Assembly: GCF_028548395.1 (NCBI RefSeq)
Contig: NZ_JAQQLA010000004.1
Coordinates: 620,001 to 684,000, forward strand
DNA: 64,000 bases
DNA from: Vogesella indigofera
Lineage (GTDB): Bacteria; Pseudomonadota; Gammaproteobacteria; Burkholderiales; Chromobacteriaceae
Direction: 5' to 3'
The notes under the pieces were generated by a model. It was not told the origin of the DNA and searched no databases. It saw nothing but the letters and a program-made list of their open reading frames with translations. This document shows positions 22,231 to 31,609 of this stretch, piece after piece. Each line of letters begins with the position of its first letter. The stretch's first letter is position 1. A program made the position numbers and the translations under genes.

Positions 22231-22734
22231 ATGAACTACGATCGCCCGCAAGAACTGCTCAAGCCGGTCAAGCGCCGCTTCATCACGCTGACCTTCGTCG
22301 TCGCGCTGGCGCTGGAGCTGCTGCCCTTGCCGCAAGGCTCCAACCGCTGGCTGCCCGACTTCGTCGCACTGCTGATCCTGTACTGGAGCGTGAACCAGCC
22401 ACGGCGCATCGGCATCGGCATGGCCTTCGGCATCGGCCTCTTGGCCGACGTGGTGTCGACCAGCATGTTCGGCCAGCACGCGCTGGCCTACTCCGTCGGA
22501 GCCTACCTGATCCTGCTGCGCCAGCAGCAGCTGGTGATGTTCAACCTTGGCCAGCAGACGCTGGTGATCCTGGTGCTGATGATGCTGATCCAGCTGCTGA
22601 TGGCGGTCGCGCGCTGGAGCGTCGGCGCCTCGCTGCCCGGCCTCGGCTATTTCCTGCCGGCCCTGATCGGCGCCCTGCTGTGGCCGCTGCTGACCAAGCT
22701 GATGCTGCTGCCCTACCGTAGCGAACGGCACTAA
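22231..22734 (+). CDS. mreD: Rod-shape-determining protein MreD
   Basis: Polytopic inner-membrane partner of MreC. About five hydrophobic segments in 167 residues from the ATG at 22231 (MNYDRPQELL). LPDFVALLILYWSVNQPRRIGIGMAF-type sequence with GLLADVVSTS is characteristic of the family. The 67 bases between mreC and mreD show no good ribosome site; a short open frame overlaps in another phase but has no family features. Followed by mrdA after 5 bases. Confidence 0.92.
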   Translation: MNYDRPQELLKPVKRRFITLTFVVALALELLPLPQGSNRWLPDFVALLILYWSVNQPRRIGIGMAFGIGLLADVVSTSMFGQHALAYSVGAYLILLRQQQLVMFNLGQQTLVILVLMMLIQLLMAVARWSVGASLPGLGYFLPALIGALLWPLLTKLMLLPYRSERH

Positions 22735-22739
22735 GCGCC

Positions 22740-24692
22740 ATGAAGCAAGCCGCACGCCTCAAAGACCCGCACACCGAAGAACGCCAGCTGTACTGGCGGC
22801 TGCTGGTCGCCTACCTGTTCATGGTGCTGATGCTGTTGCTGCTGGTGGCGCGTTTCGTCTGGCTGCAGGTGTTCCAGTACGAACACTTCGCCACCCTCGC
22901 CCAGAACAACAGCATCTCGCTGGTGCCGGTACAGCCCAACCGCGGCCTGATCGTCGACCGCAACGGCATTGAGCTGGCGCGCAACTACGCCTCCTACACC
23001 CTGGAGCTGACCCCGGACAAGATCGACAACCTCGACGCCACCATCAAGGCCCTGGGCCAGGTGGTGCCGATCACGCCGCGCGACCTGAAGCGCTTCCAGA
23101 AATTCCTGTCGGAATCGAAGGACTTCGAGCCGGTGCCGCTACGACTGAAGATGGACGACGTCGAGGCGGCACGGCTGGCGGCCAACCTGTGGCGCTTCCC
23201 CGGCGTCGAGGTCAAGGCGCGGCTGTACCGTGACTACCCGTACAAGGAGCTGACCAGCCACGTGCTCGGCTACATCGGCCGCATCGGCCCACGCGAGAAG
23301 GATCGCCTCGCCGCGGACGAGAAGACCGCCAACTACCGCGGCGCCACCCACATCGGCAAGCTGGGGCTGGAGGCGGTGTACGAGGACGACCTGCACGGCC
23401 AGAACGGCTTCGAGGAAATCGAGACCGACTCCGCCGGCCGCGCGGTGCGCTCGCTGCGCCGCACCGCGCCGGTACACGGCAACACCCTGCAACTGGCGCT
23501 GGACATCCATCTGCAGGATGTCGCCGACAAGCTGTTCGGCGCCCGCCGCGGCGCGCTGGTCGCCATCGACCCGGGCAGCGGCGGCGTGCTGGCGCTGCTG
23601 TCAAAGCCCAGCTTCGATCCCAACCTGTTCATCGACGGCATCGACAGCCAGAGCTGGCAGAGCCTGAACGAAGACTGGCAGCGGCCGCTGATCAACCGCG
23701 CCATCCGCGGCATGTATCCGCCCGGCTCCACCTTCAAGCCGTTCATGGGCATGGCGGCGCTGGAAGCCGGCGCCATCACCCCGAGCGAGATCCGCCCGGC
23801 GCCGGGTTACTTCACCCTGCCCGGCTCCAGTCACCAGTTCCGCGACTCCAACCCGCGCGGCAACGGCTCCGCCAACCTGGCCAAGGCCATCGCGGTGTCC
23901 AGCGACACCTTCTTCTACAAGCTGGCGTGGGACATGGGCATCGACCGCATTCACCCGCTGCTGGCGCAGTTCGGCCTCGGCAGCCGCACCGGCATCGACC
24001 TCGACGGCGAGGCGGTCGGCGTGCTGCCGTCCAAGGAGTGGAAGGCGCGCCGCTTTGCCGGCACGCGCTATCGCGACGAGCACCGCCGCTGGCTGCCGGC
24101 CGACGTGGTCAGCATCGGCATCGGCCAGGGCTTCAACACCTACACCCCGCTGCAGATGGCCAATGCCACCGCGATCCTGGCCAACGACGGCAAGGCCTTC
24201 CATCCGCACCTGGTGCAGAAGGTCACCGACGCGCGCAACGGCAAGACGCGCCTGATCGAGGCGGCGCCGTACAGGCAGCTGCCGTTCAAGCAGCCGCACT
24301 ACGACTACATCAAGCAGGGCATGCGCGCGGTGATGCAGCCCGGCGGCACAGGCTGGCGCCTCGGCCAGGGCCTGCAGTACTCGATGGCCGGCAAGACCGG
24401 CACCGCGCAGGTGGTGCAGATCAAGCAGGGCGCCAAGTACAACGCCGGCGCACTGGCCGAGCAGCACCGCGACCACTCCTGGTTCATCGCCTTCGCCCCG
24501 GTGGAGCAGCCGAAGATCGCGGTGGCGGTGATCGTGGAAAACGCCGGCTTCGGCGCCACCGCCGCGGCGCCGATCGCGCGCGCGCTGTTCGACTACTACC
24601 TGACCGGCAAGCTGCCCGACGACATCCGCGGCCAGCTGGAAACCTTCCCGCCCTCGGCAACAGGAAAGCAAGATGCAAGTGTCGCTCGCTAA
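22740..24692 (+). CDS. mrdA: Elongation transpeptidase PBP2 (MrdA)
   Basis: Class B penicillin-binding protein that cross-links lateral-wall peptidoglycan with RodA. N-terminal membrane segment at about residues 20-43, pedestal region from NRGLIVDRNGIELARN, and the transpeptidase motifs STFK (Ser330), SSD (387-389) and KTGTAQ (from 552). 650 residues. Overlaps rodA by 20 bases, so the synthase pair is translationally linked. Confidence 0.96.
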   Translation: MKQAARLKDPHTEERQLYWRLLVAYLFMVLMLLLLVARFVWLQVFQYEHFATLAQNNSISLVPVQPNRGLIVDRNGIELARNYASYTLELTPDKIDNLDATIKALGQVVPITPRDLKRFQKFLSESKDFEPVPLRLKMDDVEAARLAANLWRFPGVEVKARLYRDYPYKELTSHVLGYIGRIGPREKDRLAADEKTANYRGATHIGKLGLEAVYEDDLHGQNGFEEIETDSAGRAVRSLRRTAPVHGNTLQLALDIHLQDVADKLFGARRGALVAIDPGSGGVLALLSKPSFDPNLFIDGIDSQSWQSLNEDWQRPLINRAIRGMYPPGSTFKPFMGMAALEAGAITPSEIRPAPGYFTLPGSSHQFRDSNPRGNGSANLAKAIAVSSDTFFYKLAWDMGIDRIHPLLAQFGLGSRTGIDLDGEAVGVLPSKEWKARRFAGTRYRDEHRRWLPADVVSIGIGQGFNTYTPLQMANATAILANDGKAFHPHLVQKVTDARNGKTRLIEAAPYRQLPFKQPHYDYIKQGMRAVMQPGGTGWRLGQGLQYSMAGKTGTAQVVQIKQGAKYNAGALAEQHRDHSWFIAFAPVEQPKIAVAVIVENAGFGATAAAPIARALFDYYLTGKLPDDIRGQLETFPPSATGKQDASVAR

Positions 24693-25770
24693 GCGCCTCA
24701 CCCACGCCATCATGGACCCGCTCGACGGCTGGCTGCTGGCGCTGCTCGCCGGCGTGTTCGTGCTGAGCATGATCGCGCTGTTTTCCGCCTCCAACCAGAG
24801 CTGGGCCAAGATCGACAACAAGCTGGTCTACACCGCGCTGTCGCTGCTCATCATGTGGCTGCTGGCGCGGCTGAGTCCGCAGACGGTGATGCATCTGGCG
24901 CTGCCGCTGTATGCTGCCGGCGTGCTGCTGCTGGTCGGCGTCGAGCTGTTCGGCATCACCGTCAACGGCTCCACCCGCTGGCTAAACGTCGGCATCGGCC
25001 GCATCCAGCCGTCCGAAATCATGAAGATCGCGCTGCCGATGATGCTGGCGTGGTACTTCCAGAAATACGAAACCACCCTCAACTGGCGCCACTACGTGGT
25101 GGCGGCGGTGCTGATCGTGATCCCCGGCCTGCTGATCCTGAAGCAGCCCGACCTCGGCACCGCCACGCTGGTGATGGGCGCCGGCTTCTTTGCGCTGTTC
25201 TTTGCCGGGCTGTCCTGGAAGATCATCATCGGCGGCGGCGTCGCCTTCCTCGCCAGCCTGCCGGTGGTGTGGAACCTGATGCACGACTACCAGCGCAAGC
25301 GGGTGCTGACCCTGATCGACCCGATGGAAGATCCGCTCGGCGCCGGCTACCACATCATCCAGTCGATGATCGCCATCGGCTCCGGCGGGGTGTGGGGCAA
25401 GGGCTGGCTGGCCGGCAGCCAGACCCACCTCGACTACATCCCCGAGCGCACCACTGACTTCATCTTCGCCGTGTACTCCGAGGAGTTCGGCCTCGCCGGC
25501 AACCTGCTGCTGCTGGCGCTATACCTCGGCATCATCAGCCGCTGCCTGCTGATCACCGCGCGCGCGCCGACGCTGTACGGCCGGCTGCTGGCCGGTGCCA
25601 TCACGCTGTCGTTCTTCGTCTACGTGTTCGTCAACATGGGCATGGTCGCCGGCATCCTGCCGGTGGTCGGTGTGCCGCTGCCATTCATGTCCTACGGCGG
25701 TACCGCCACCGTGTCGCTGGCCATTGGCCTCGGCATGCTGATGGGCATCGGCAAGCTGCAGCGCCGCTAG
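24673..25770 (+). CDS. rodA: Elongation peptidoglycan polymerase RodA
   Basis: SEDS-family glycosyltransferase of the elongasome. About ten membrane segments; NGSTRWLNVGIGRIQPSEI, KQPDLGTATLVM with the SEDS aspartate, YIPERTTDFIFAVYSEEFG and PFMSYGGTATV. 365 residues, start ATG preceded by AGGAAA. Distinguished from FtsW by its partner gene mrdA and by the PERTTDF motif. Confidence 0.96.
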   Translation: MQVSLAKRLTHAIMDPLDGWLLALLAGVFVLSMIALFSASNQSWAKIDNKLVYTALSLLIMWLLARLSPQTVMHLALPLYAAGVLLLVGVELFGITVNGSTRWLNVGIGRIQPSEIMKIALPMMLAWYFQKYETTLNWRHYVVAAVLIVIPGLLILKQPDLGTATLVMGAGFFALFFAGLSWKIIIGGGVAFLASLPVVWNLMHDYQRKRVLTLIDPMEDPLGAGYHIIQSMIAIGSGGVWGKGWLAGSQTHLDYIPERTTDFIFAVYSEEFGLAGNLLLLALYLGIISRCLLITARAPTLYGRLLAGAITLSFFVYVFVNMGMVAGILPVVGVPLPFMSYGGTATVSLAIGLGMLMGIGKLQRR

Positions 25771-25780
25771 CACGCGGCAC

Positions 25781-25793
25781 AAGGTTGGCCGCA
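25781..25793. repeat. Exact copy of the 13-base word after rodA
   Basis: AAGGTTGGCCGCA, 10 bases after the rodA stop, in the 91-base gap before the DGC-domain gene. Confidence 0.7.
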
Positions 25794-25861
25794 AGCCGGC
25801 CATCCGGCCTAGACCATGCGGCCGATGGCGCGCCCGCCGCCGGCGCGCTAGGCTGGACGCC

Positions 25862-26239
25862 ATGAAACCCGATCCCTCGCTGCCCTTGGTCTACGCCTGC
25901 TCCGGCTGCTCCAGCGCCGCGCAGCTGGCCAACCACTTCGCGCTGCGCCTCACCCGCGCCGGTCACGCCGAGATGTCCTGCATCGCCGGCGTCGGCGGCC
26001 AGGTGCCGACGCTGCTGCGACTGGCGCGCAGCGGCCGCCGCATCCTGGCGCTGGACGGCTGTCCGCTGCGCTGCGTGCAGGGCTGCCTGCAGCAGGCCGG
26101 ACTGCAGGCCGATCTGAGCATCGAGCTGTCCGACCACGGCGTGATCAAGCGCAAGCACGCCGATTTCGACAACGCCGACGCCGAGCGGCTGTGGCCGCAG
26201 CTGGTAGCGGCGGCGCAGGCGCTGCAACCGCCACGGTAA
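25862..26239 (+). CDS. DGC-domain putative zinc-binding protein
   Basis: 125 residues with the features of the DGC family: YACSGCSSAAQLANH near the N-terminus, CIAGVGG near residue 40 and the eponymous DGCPLRCVQGC around residues 62-72. The paired cysteines suggest metal (zinc) binding. The biochemical role of the family is unknown. No signal peptide or membrane segment is seen, so it is probably cytoplasmic. It stands alone between the rod-shape operon and the convergent azlCD operon. Confidence 0.75.
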   Translation: MKPDPSLPLVYACSGCSSAAQLANHFALRLTRAGHAEMSCIAGVGGQVPTLLRLARSGRRILALDGCPLRCVQGCLQQAGLQADLSIELSDHGVIKRKHADFDNADAERLWPQLVAAAQALQPPR

Positions 26240-26323
26240 GGCGGTAGCAACTGCCAGCATGCGATGCCAGCGGTCGCGGCCATTCCGCGCCGCTACCGGT
26301 CAGATTACATCGGCTAGAAGATG

Positions 26324-26349
26324 AAAAAGCGGCCATTCTCAACGGCCGC
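26324..26349 (-). terminator. Rho-independent terminator of azlCD
   Basis: Minus strand: GCGGCC, 9-base loop, GGCCGC, then TTTTT (26328-26324). It begins 30 bases after the azlD stop and closes the azlC-azlD transcript. Confidence 0.7.
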
Positions 26350-26378
26350 CACCAGTGCCGCCGCGGCGGCGGCCCACC

Positions 26379-26699
26379 TCACAGCAGCCAGCGCCACAGG
26401 CCGTACACCACGAAACCGCTGACAATCGCCGCCAGCGTGTGGCGGCTGAAGAAGGCCACCGCCGCCGCGGCCACGGTGCCGGGCAGGTAGGCATTGCCCG
26501 GCGACAGGTCGATGGCCCCCTGCGGCGCCAGCGCCATCGGCACGATCAGCGCGGTCAGCACCGCCGCCGGCACGTAGTGCAGCGCGCGCGACAGCCAGGC
26601 CGGGAAGCTCAGCTTGTGGCCGAACACCAGAAAACTCAGCCGGATGCCGTAGGTGACCACGATCATGCCGGCAATGGTCAGCAACAGTTGCAGGCTCAT
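26379..26699 (-). CDS. azlD: Branched-chain amino-acid exporter small subunit, AzlD family
   Basis: 106-residue hydrophobic protein with about four membrane segments ([20 protein letters not shown] start, [19 protein letters not shown] core), typical of AzlD. With AzlC it forms a leucine/isoleucine/valine exporter of the LIV-E family. The ATG at 26699 overlaps the azlC stop as ATGA. A much longer open frame covers the same codons upstream, but that part is the shadow of azlC. Confidence 0.85.
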   Translation of the reverse strand: MSLQLLLTIAGMIVVTYGIRLSFLVFGHKLSFPAWLSRALHYVPAAVLTALIVPMALAPQGAIDLSPGNAYLPGTVAAAAVAFFSRHTLAAIVSGFVVYGLWRWLL

Positions 26700-27418
26700 G
26701 CCGTCTCCTTCATCTCTGGCTTGCCGCCAGTCGCCAGCCGCTCGGCCAGCACGCCGCCGGCCACCCCGGCCAGCGCCGCCAGCATCAGCCCCAGCTTGAA
26801 CGGCAGCTCGCGCGCCAGCAGCGCCACCACCCCGGCCAGCAGCGCCGCCACCAGCACCGGCCGCTTTTTCAGCTGCGGCGCGACGATGGCGGCAAAGGTG
26901 GCCACCATCGCGAAATCCAGCCCCAGATCGGCGAGGCCCGGCACGCTCTGCCCCAGCAGCACGCCGATCACCGTCCACAGCTGCCAGTTGCCGTACATCG
27001 CCAGCGACGAGCCCAGCCAGTACCAGGCGCCGTCGAACTCGTTGTCCTGCTGTCGCAGCTGGTGCTCGACCACGGCGAAGGTCTCGTCGGTGAGCCAGAA
27101 CGCCAGCGACCAGCGCCAGCGCGCCGGCAGGTGGCGGGCGTAGGGCAGCAAGGTGGCGCTGTACAGTGCGTGGCGCAGGTTGACGACAAAGGTGGTCAGC
27201 CAGATCACCGGCAGCGCGGTGCCGCTGCTGATCAGGCTGACGGCGATGAACTGCGACGAGCCGGCGAATACCAGCGCCGACAGCGCCAGCGTCGCCCACG
27301 CCGGAATGCCGCTGGCGATCGCCAGCGTGCCGAAGATGACGCCGAACGGCGCGGCGCCGACCAGCATCGGCAGCGAATCGCGGGCACCGGCCAGCAGCGG
27401 GGGAAGTCGTTGCGACAT
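26696..27418 (-). CDS. azlC: Branched-chain amino-acid exporter large subunit, AzlC family
   Basis: Membrane protein of 240 residues with multiple hydrophobic segments; family features are [13 protein letters not shown] near the N-terminus, [16 protein letters not shown] and the [15 protein letters not shown] segment, and [11 protein letters not shown]. The ATG at 27418 has GGAG six bases upstream; ten extra upstream codons are ignored. Its own promoter region, with a 16-bp site shared with the adjacent AraC-type gene, lies directly upstream, which points to that regulator controlling export. Confidence 0.9.
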   Translation of the reverse strand: MSQRLPPLLAGARDSLPMLVGAAPFGVIFGTLAIASGIPAWATLALSALVFAGSSQFIAVSLISSGTALPVIWLTTFVVNLRHALYSATLLPYARHLPARWRWSLAFWLTDETFAVVEHQLRQQDNEFDGAWYWLGSSLAMYGNWQLWTVIGVLLGQSVPGLADLGLDFAMVATFAAIVAPQLKKRPVLVAALLAGVVALLARELPFKLGLMLAALAGVAGGVLAERLATGGKPEMKETA

Positions 27419-27434
27419 GCTTGCTCCACAGCAA

Positions 27435-27447
27435 AAGGTTGGCCGCA
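27435..27447. repeat. Exact copy of the 13-base word in the azlC leader
   Basis: AAGGTTGGCCGCA between the predicted -10 box and the azlC start codon. Confidence 0.7.
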
Positions 27448-27489
27448 TTGTAGGCCGCCGCCGCCGGCGCCGTCTTGAACGATCTTGCG
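27447..27489 (-). promoter_or_regulatory. azlC promoter with 16-bp AraC-type site
   Basis: Minus strand: CGCAAGATCGTTCAAG (27489-27474), 21 bases, then TACAAT as a -10 box (27452-27447), 28 bases before the azlC ATG. The -35 position lacks a consensus hexamer, as in activator-dependent promoters. The same 16 bases with the same 21-base spacing precede the regulator gene. Confidence 0.65.
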
Positions 27490-27493
27490 CCGG

Positions 27494-28318
27494 CTAGCGG
27501 CGTACCGCGCGCTGGTACGCCGCCGGCGTCACCCCCAGCGCGGCGCGGAAGGCGCGCGTCAGGTGCGGCTGGTCGGCAAAGCCCAGCTGCGCCGCCACCT
27601 GGCCGGGGGCCACGCCCTGCGCCAGCAGCTGGCGCGCACGCGCCACGCGCAGCTGGTTGCGCCACGCCACCGGCGGCAAGCCGAATTCGGCGCGGAAGCT
27701 GCGGTTGAGATGCCACGGCGACAGGCCGGCGCTGTCGGCCAGCTGCTGCAGCGACAGGTTGTCGGCGAGGCGGTCGGCCAGCAACGCGCGCACCTGCTGC
27801 AGTCGCGGCTGGTCGCGCGCCAGTAGCTGCTCACGCACGCCCATGTGCCGCTGCAGCACGTCGGCAAACACCGCGTACAGCGCGCTCTCGCGCTGCAGCC
27901 GGTCGTGGCACTGCGCCAGCAGTGGCTGCAGCAGCGCCAGCCGCCGCGCCAGATCGAGGTCGTAGATCACCGTCTGGCGGAAGAACGGCTCCACCGGGCG
28001 TCCGGCCAGCTGGCTGGCGAGGCCGCAGATCAGTGTCGCCGACGGGTAGAAACCGCGATAGCCCCAGCCGGCGGCATCGGCCGATTCGCCGGTGTGCACC
28101 TCGCCGGGATTGATCAGCACCAGCGCGCCGACGCCGGCGACGTGCGAGCTGCCGTGGTAGCGGTAGGACTGCGCGCCCAGCGTCAGCGCGTTGACCACGT
28201 ACTCCTCGTGAAAGTGCGGGGTGAACACCTGCCGGGTGTAGAACGCGTCCAGACACTCCAGCGGCGCGATGTCGTCGGCGCGGAAGTAGCGGGCGTATTC
28301 GGCAGGAACGGCGGACAT
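27494..28318 (-). CDS. AraC-family transcriptional regulator of azlCD (predicted)
   Basis: 274 residues: an N-terminal cupin-like sensing domain (FTPHFHEEYVVNALTLG and LINPGEVHTGE) and a C-terminal pair of helix-turn-helix motifs (SLQQLADSAGLSPWHLNRSFRAEFG; GQVAAQLGFADQPHLTRAFRAALG). The start is the ATG at 28318 (MSAVPAEYARYF); 25 upstream codons are not conserved in type. Position just upstream of azlC on the same strand and the paired 16-bp sites suggest it activates azlCD and controls itself, sensing probably an amino acid. Ligand unknown. Confidence 0.85.
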   Translation of the reverse strand: MSAVPAEYARYFRADDIAPLECLDAFYTRQVFTPHFHEEYVVNALTLGAQSYRYHGSSHVAGVGALVLINPGEVHTGESADAAGWGYRGFYPSATLICGLASQLAGRPVEPFFRQTVIYDLDLARRLALLQPLLAQCHDRLQRESALYAVFADVLQRHMGVREQLLARDQPRLQQVRALLADRLADNLSLQQLADSAGLSPWHLNRSFRAEFGLPPVAWRNQLRVARARQLLAQGVAPGQVAAQLGFADQPHLTRAFRAALGVTPAAYQRAVRR

Positions 28319-28345
28319 GGTAGCGGCTCGGCAGGGGACGGCCCC

Positions 28346-28388
28346 ATTCTGGCACAGCCGCGGCGGCGGGGGCTTGAACGATCTTGCG
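28346..28388 (-). promoter_or_regulatory. Promoter of the AraC-type gene with the same 16-bp site
   Basis: Minus strand: CGCAAGATCGTTCAAG (28388-28373), 21 bases, CAGAAT as -10 (28351-28346), 27 bases before the ATG. An 11-base piece of the dispersed word (28385-28395) overlaps the upstream edge of the site. Confidence 0.6.
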
Positions 28389-28409
28389 GCCAACCCTGCC
28401 GCCGGCCGC

Positions 28410-29054
28410 TTACGAGCCGGCCATGAAGGTACGGATGCCGGAGCCGATGAACTGCACCCCGACGCAGATCAGCAAGAAGCCCATCAGCCGGCCCAGCACC
28501 TCGGTGCCGGCGCGGCCCATGCGCGCCGCGATCAGCGTCGACGAGCGCAGCACCAGCCAGGTCACCAGCGCGGTGCTGACGATGGCGAGCATGGTCATGC
28601 CGAAGGCAAGCAGCTTCTCGGTGCGGCTGTGCAGTTCGGCAATCTCGGTGGCGATGCCGATCACCACCGCGATGGTGCCGGGGCCGCTGATGCCCGGCAT
28701 CGCCAGCGGGAAGAAGGAATAGTCCTCGCGGCGGTTGGTCTTCGGCGCCATGCCCGGATCCTGCGACAGGAACAGCATGCGGTAGCCCAGCACCGCCACC
28801 ACGAAGCCGCCGGCGATACGCAGCGCGCCGAAGGAAATGCCGAACGCGGCCAGGATCAGGTTGCCGGCCAGCAGGCACACCAGCATGATCGCGGCGGCGT
28901 AGACGCAGGCCATGCGCGCCTGCTGCGCGCGACGCAGCTCGCTCATGCCCTGCGTCAGCGACACGAACAGTGGGATCTTGGACAGCGGATTGGTGATCAC
29001 CAGCAGGCTCACCAGCCCGCCAAACAGGAACTGCAGATACAGGGTCTTGAACAT
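28410..29054 (-). CDS. marC: MarC-family integral membrane protein
   Basis: 214 residues with six hydrophobic segments and the MarC-type blocks LLVITNPLSKIPLFVSLT, ILAAFGISFGALRIAGG and PLAMPGISGPGTIAVVI. The biochemical role of MarC proteins is unresolved; the old link to multiple antibiotic resistance has not held up. The ATG at 29054 (MFKTLYLQFLFGG) fits the family; the long open extension upstream is arginine/alanine-rich and rejected. Upstream of the AraC gene on the same strand, 91 bases apart, but that gene has its own promoter. Confidence 0.85.
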   Translation of the reverse strand: MFKTLYLQFLFGGLVSLLVITNPLSKIPLFVSLTQGMSELRRAQQARMACVYAAAIMLVCLLAGNLILAAFGISFGALRIAGGFVVAVLGYRMLFLSQDPGMAPKTNRREDYSFFPLAMPGISGPGTIAVVIGIATEIAELHSRTEKLLAFGMTMLAIVSTALVTWLVLRSSTLIAARMGRAGTEVLGRLMGFLLICVGVQFIGSGIRTFMAGS

Positions 29055-29246
29055 CGCTTTTCTTGATCTGGAAATAAGGATCTGGAAACAGGGCCACCTG
29101 CCGCCACAAGCAGCGGCAGCAGCAGCGCGGGCGGGCATTGTAGCCAGCCACCGCCGTGGGCGAAACCGGCGGCCCGGCAACGGCCAGCCGCCGGCTGATC
29201 GCGCCCGCGCTGCGACATTATGCCGCAGCTGGCGGCGGGGGCTGCA

Positions 29247-29255
29247 TGCTATGCT
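29247..29255 (+). promoter_or_regulatory. Possible extended -10 for the copper chaperone gene
   Basis: TGCTATGCT, an extended -10 type element, 30 bases before the ATG at 29286. No convincing -35 was found. The rest of the 231-base gap from 29055 is G+C-rich and shows nothing else. Confidence 0.3.
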
Positions 29256-29285
29256 CGTCACCACTGCCACCTGTCCCCATACACC

Positions 29286-29747
29286 ATGAAAAAAATCGCC
29301 CTTGCCGCGCTCGCCGGCCTGCTGTCGCTACCCGCCCTTGCCCATGACTACAGCGTCGGCGCGCTGAAGATTGACCACCCCTACAGCCGCGCGATGCCGG
29401 CCAGCAGCCCGACCGCGGCGGTGTTCATGACCATCAGCAACAGCGGTGGCGCCGACCGGCTGCTGGCTGCCAGCACACCGCAGGCGGCGCGCGCCGAGCT
29501 GCACCAGCACCTCAACGACAACGGCGTGATGCGCATGCGCGAGGTCAGCGGCGGCATCGAGCTGCCGGCCGCCGGCCAGGTGAAGCTGGCCCCCGGCGGC
29601 CTGCACCTGATGCTGCTGCAGGTACCGAAACAGGCGGTCAGCGGCGACCGTTTCCCGCTGCAGCTGCAATTTGAAAAGGCCGGCAAGGTCACCGTGGAAG
29701 TGAAAGTGGAAAGCGGCATGGCGCCCGTCCATCCCGCCGGCCACTAA
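29286..29747 (+). CDS. Periplasmic copper chaperone, PCu(A)C family
   Basis: 153 residues: signal peptide [20 protein letters not shown], then a cupredoxin-like domain with the Met/His copper-binding pattern ([43 protein letters not shown]). These proteins deliver Cu(I) in the periplasm, typically to the CuA site of cytochrome oxidase. The C-terminus ends in a His/Met-containing tail ([10 protein letters not shown]). It stands alone here, without the usual SCO neighbour. Confidence 0.88.
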   Translation: MKKIALAALAGLLSLPALAHDYSVGALKIDHPYSRAMPASSPTAAVFMTISNSGGADRLLAASTPQAARAELHQHLNDNGVMRMREVSGGIELPAAGQVKLAPGGLHLMLLQVPKQAVSGDRFPLQLQFEKAGKVTVEVKVESGMAPVHPAGH

Positions 29748-29800
29748 GCTCCCCACTCCCGCCCGGCACCACGCCGGGCGGCATCCGGCCAGCGCCCCGT

Positions 29801-29821
29801 TACGGCCAACGTTGGCCGCAA
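29801..29821. repeat. Palindromic copy of the dispersed word core
   Basis: TACGGCCAAC directly followed by GTTGGCCGCAA, an almost perfect inverted pair in the gap between the copper chaperone and the chemoreceptor. The preceding G+C hairpin at 29761-29779 has no U tract. Confidence 0.6.
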
Positions 29822-29935
29822 GCCCCGCCCCGGCCGCAACTATTCACAAACCGCCGCTTCGCCAACGACATAATCGTTTTTCATATTATTTCTCCGCTAC
29901 ACTCGAGCAACGACTCTAGCCTGCGGAAGAACACC

Positions 29936-31546
29936 ATGAAAATATCGCAACGCCTAGGCCTGCTGATCGCACTGGCCATCGGCGGCCTGCTGATCCTCGC
30001 CGTCACCAGCTTCCTGCAGCTCAACCGCGTCTACACCGAGCTGGAAAACATCAGCGACAACGTGATGCCGAGCATGCAAACCCTGGCCGCCTTCGACAGC
30101 GCGCTGCTGGAACAGCGCAACTCGCTGCTGGCGCACATCCTCAGCAGTGACGACAGCAAGATGGGCGAGATCGCGCAGTCCTTCGCCGAGCACGGCCAGC
30201 ATGCCGCCGCCGCGCTGGACAAGTACGCGCCGATGATCGTCAACGAGCAGGACCGCGACTACCACGGCAAGCTGAAGGAGGGTCTCGCCGAGCTGGGCCG
30301 CGTCTACGCGCCGATCCTCGACGCCTCGCGCAGCAACCGCAAGGAAGAGGCGCAGGTGATGGCCAACAGTGCGCGGGTGATTTTCCAGCGCATCAACGGC
30401 ATCTCCAAGCAGCACACCCAGTTCAACCAGCAGCTGGCCGATAGCGCCAAGCAGCACGCCATCGACGTCAACCAGCAGGCGAAGCTGATTGCCGCCACGG
30501 TGGCCGCGGTCGCCATCCTGCTGCTCTGTTTCAGCGGCTGGCGCACCTACCGCCAGGTGGTGGGCAGCGTCAGCCGCGCGCAGCAGAGCATCCGCCAGCT
30601 GGCCGAGACGCTGGATTTCACCACCCGCTGCGAGGTGCAGGGCAAGGATGAGATCGCCCTGATGCTGGGCGCCTTCAACCAGCTGATCGCCAAGATGCAG
30701 GATAGCTTGCGCACCATGATCACCGCCGCGCGCGACGTGTCGCAGTCGGCCACCGAGCTGGCCGGCTCCGCCAGGCAGGTCGCCGCCGGCTCCTCCGCGC
30801 AGAGCGAATCCGCCGCCACCATGGCGGCGGCGCTGGAACAGATCACCGTCAGCATCAACCATGTCGCCGACCGCGCCATCGAGGCTAACCACCTGGCGCA
30901 GGACACCGGCGCGCGCGCGCAGCAGGGCGAGCAGGTGATCGGCGACACTACCCAGTCGATCGAGAGCATCGCCGGCGCCGTGGACAGCGCCTCCAGCGAG
31001 ATGGCGCAACTGGTGGCACGCACCCGCGACATCGCCACCGTGGTCAGCGTGATCAAGGACGTCGCCGAGCAGACCAACCTGCTGGCGCTGAACGCGGCGA
31101 TCGAGGCCGCCCGTGCCGGCGAGACCGGGCGCGGCTTTGCCGTGGTCGCCGACGAGGTGCGCAAGCTGGCCGAGCGCACCGCGCTGTCGACACAGGAGAT
31201 CGCGCAGATCATCAACGCGATCCAGAGCGTGTCCGGCTCCGCTGCCGAGCGGATGCAGGGCGCGGTCCACAACGTGGCAAACGGCGTCGGCGAAGCGGCC
31301 AAGGCGCGCAGCACCATGCAGTCGATTTCCGATGTCGCCGGCCAGAGCCGGCATCTGGTCGGCGAGATCAGCAGCGCCATCCGCGAGCAGGGCAGCGCCG
31401 CCAACAGCATCGCGCAGCAGGTGGAAACCGTGGCGCAGATGGCGGAGGAGAATTCCGCCGCCGCCGGCCACGTCACCGAGCTGGCCAACCGCCTGCAGGG
31501 CCTGTCGCAGGGCATGGAACAGGAAGTGTCGGTGTACCGCGTCTGA
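29936..31546 (+). CDS. Methyl-accepting chemotaxis protein
   Basis: 536 residues: membrane segment at about 8-28, a periplasmic four-helix-bundle ligand domain ([26 protein letters not shown] type, about 30-185), a second membrane segment at about 186-200, a HAMP linker, and the signalling domain with the highly conserved hairpin [19 protein letters not shown] near residue 385 and [17 protein letters not shown]. It signals through CheW/CheA to the flagellar motor. Ligand unknown. Preceded by an A+T-rich stretch (29870-29910) likely to hold the promoter. Confidence 0.93.
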   Translation: MKISQRLGLLIALAIGGLLILAVTSFLQLNRVYTELENISDNVMPSMQTLAAFDSALLEQRNSLLAHILSSDDSKMGEIAQSFAEHGQHAAAALDKYAPMIVNEQDRDYHGKLKEGLAELGRVYAPILDASRSNRKEEAQVMANSARVIFQRINGISKQHTQFNQQLADSAKQHAIDVNQQAKLIAATVAAVAILLLCFSGWRTYRQVVGSVSRAQQSIRQLAETLDFTTRCEVQGKDEIALMLGAFNQLIAKMQDSLRTMITAARDVSQSATELAGSARQVAAGSSAQSESAATMAAALEQITVSINHVADRAIEANHLAQDTGARAQQGEQVIGDTTQSIESIAGAVDSASSEMAQLVARTRDIATVVSVIKDVAEQTNLLALNAAIEAARAGETGRGFAVVADEVRKLAERTALSTQEIAQIINAIQSVSGSAAERMQGAVHNVANGVGEAAKARSTMQSISDVAGQSRHLVGEISSAIREQGSAANSIAQQVETVAQMAEENSAAAGHVTELANRLQGLSQGMEQEVSVYRV

Positions 31547-31562
31547 GCCGGTAGCGCCCACG

Positions 31563-31589
31563 CAAAAGGGCCGCCCGGTGGGCGGCCCT
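31563..31589 (-). terminator. Rho-independent terminator of glpQ
   Basis: AGGGCCGCCC, loop GGT, GGGCGGCCCT: a perfect 10-bp stem between the convergent chemoreceptor and glpQ genes. Reading on the minus strand it ends in TTTT, so it mainly serves glpQ. Confidence 0.65.
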
Positions 31590-31609
31590 GCTCATGACCG
31601 GCGCGACGC

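Noticed and set aside
29761..29779. GCCCGGC-GCCGGGC hairpin after the copper chaperone gene
   Set aside because: No run of T follows on either strand, so it was not called a terminator.
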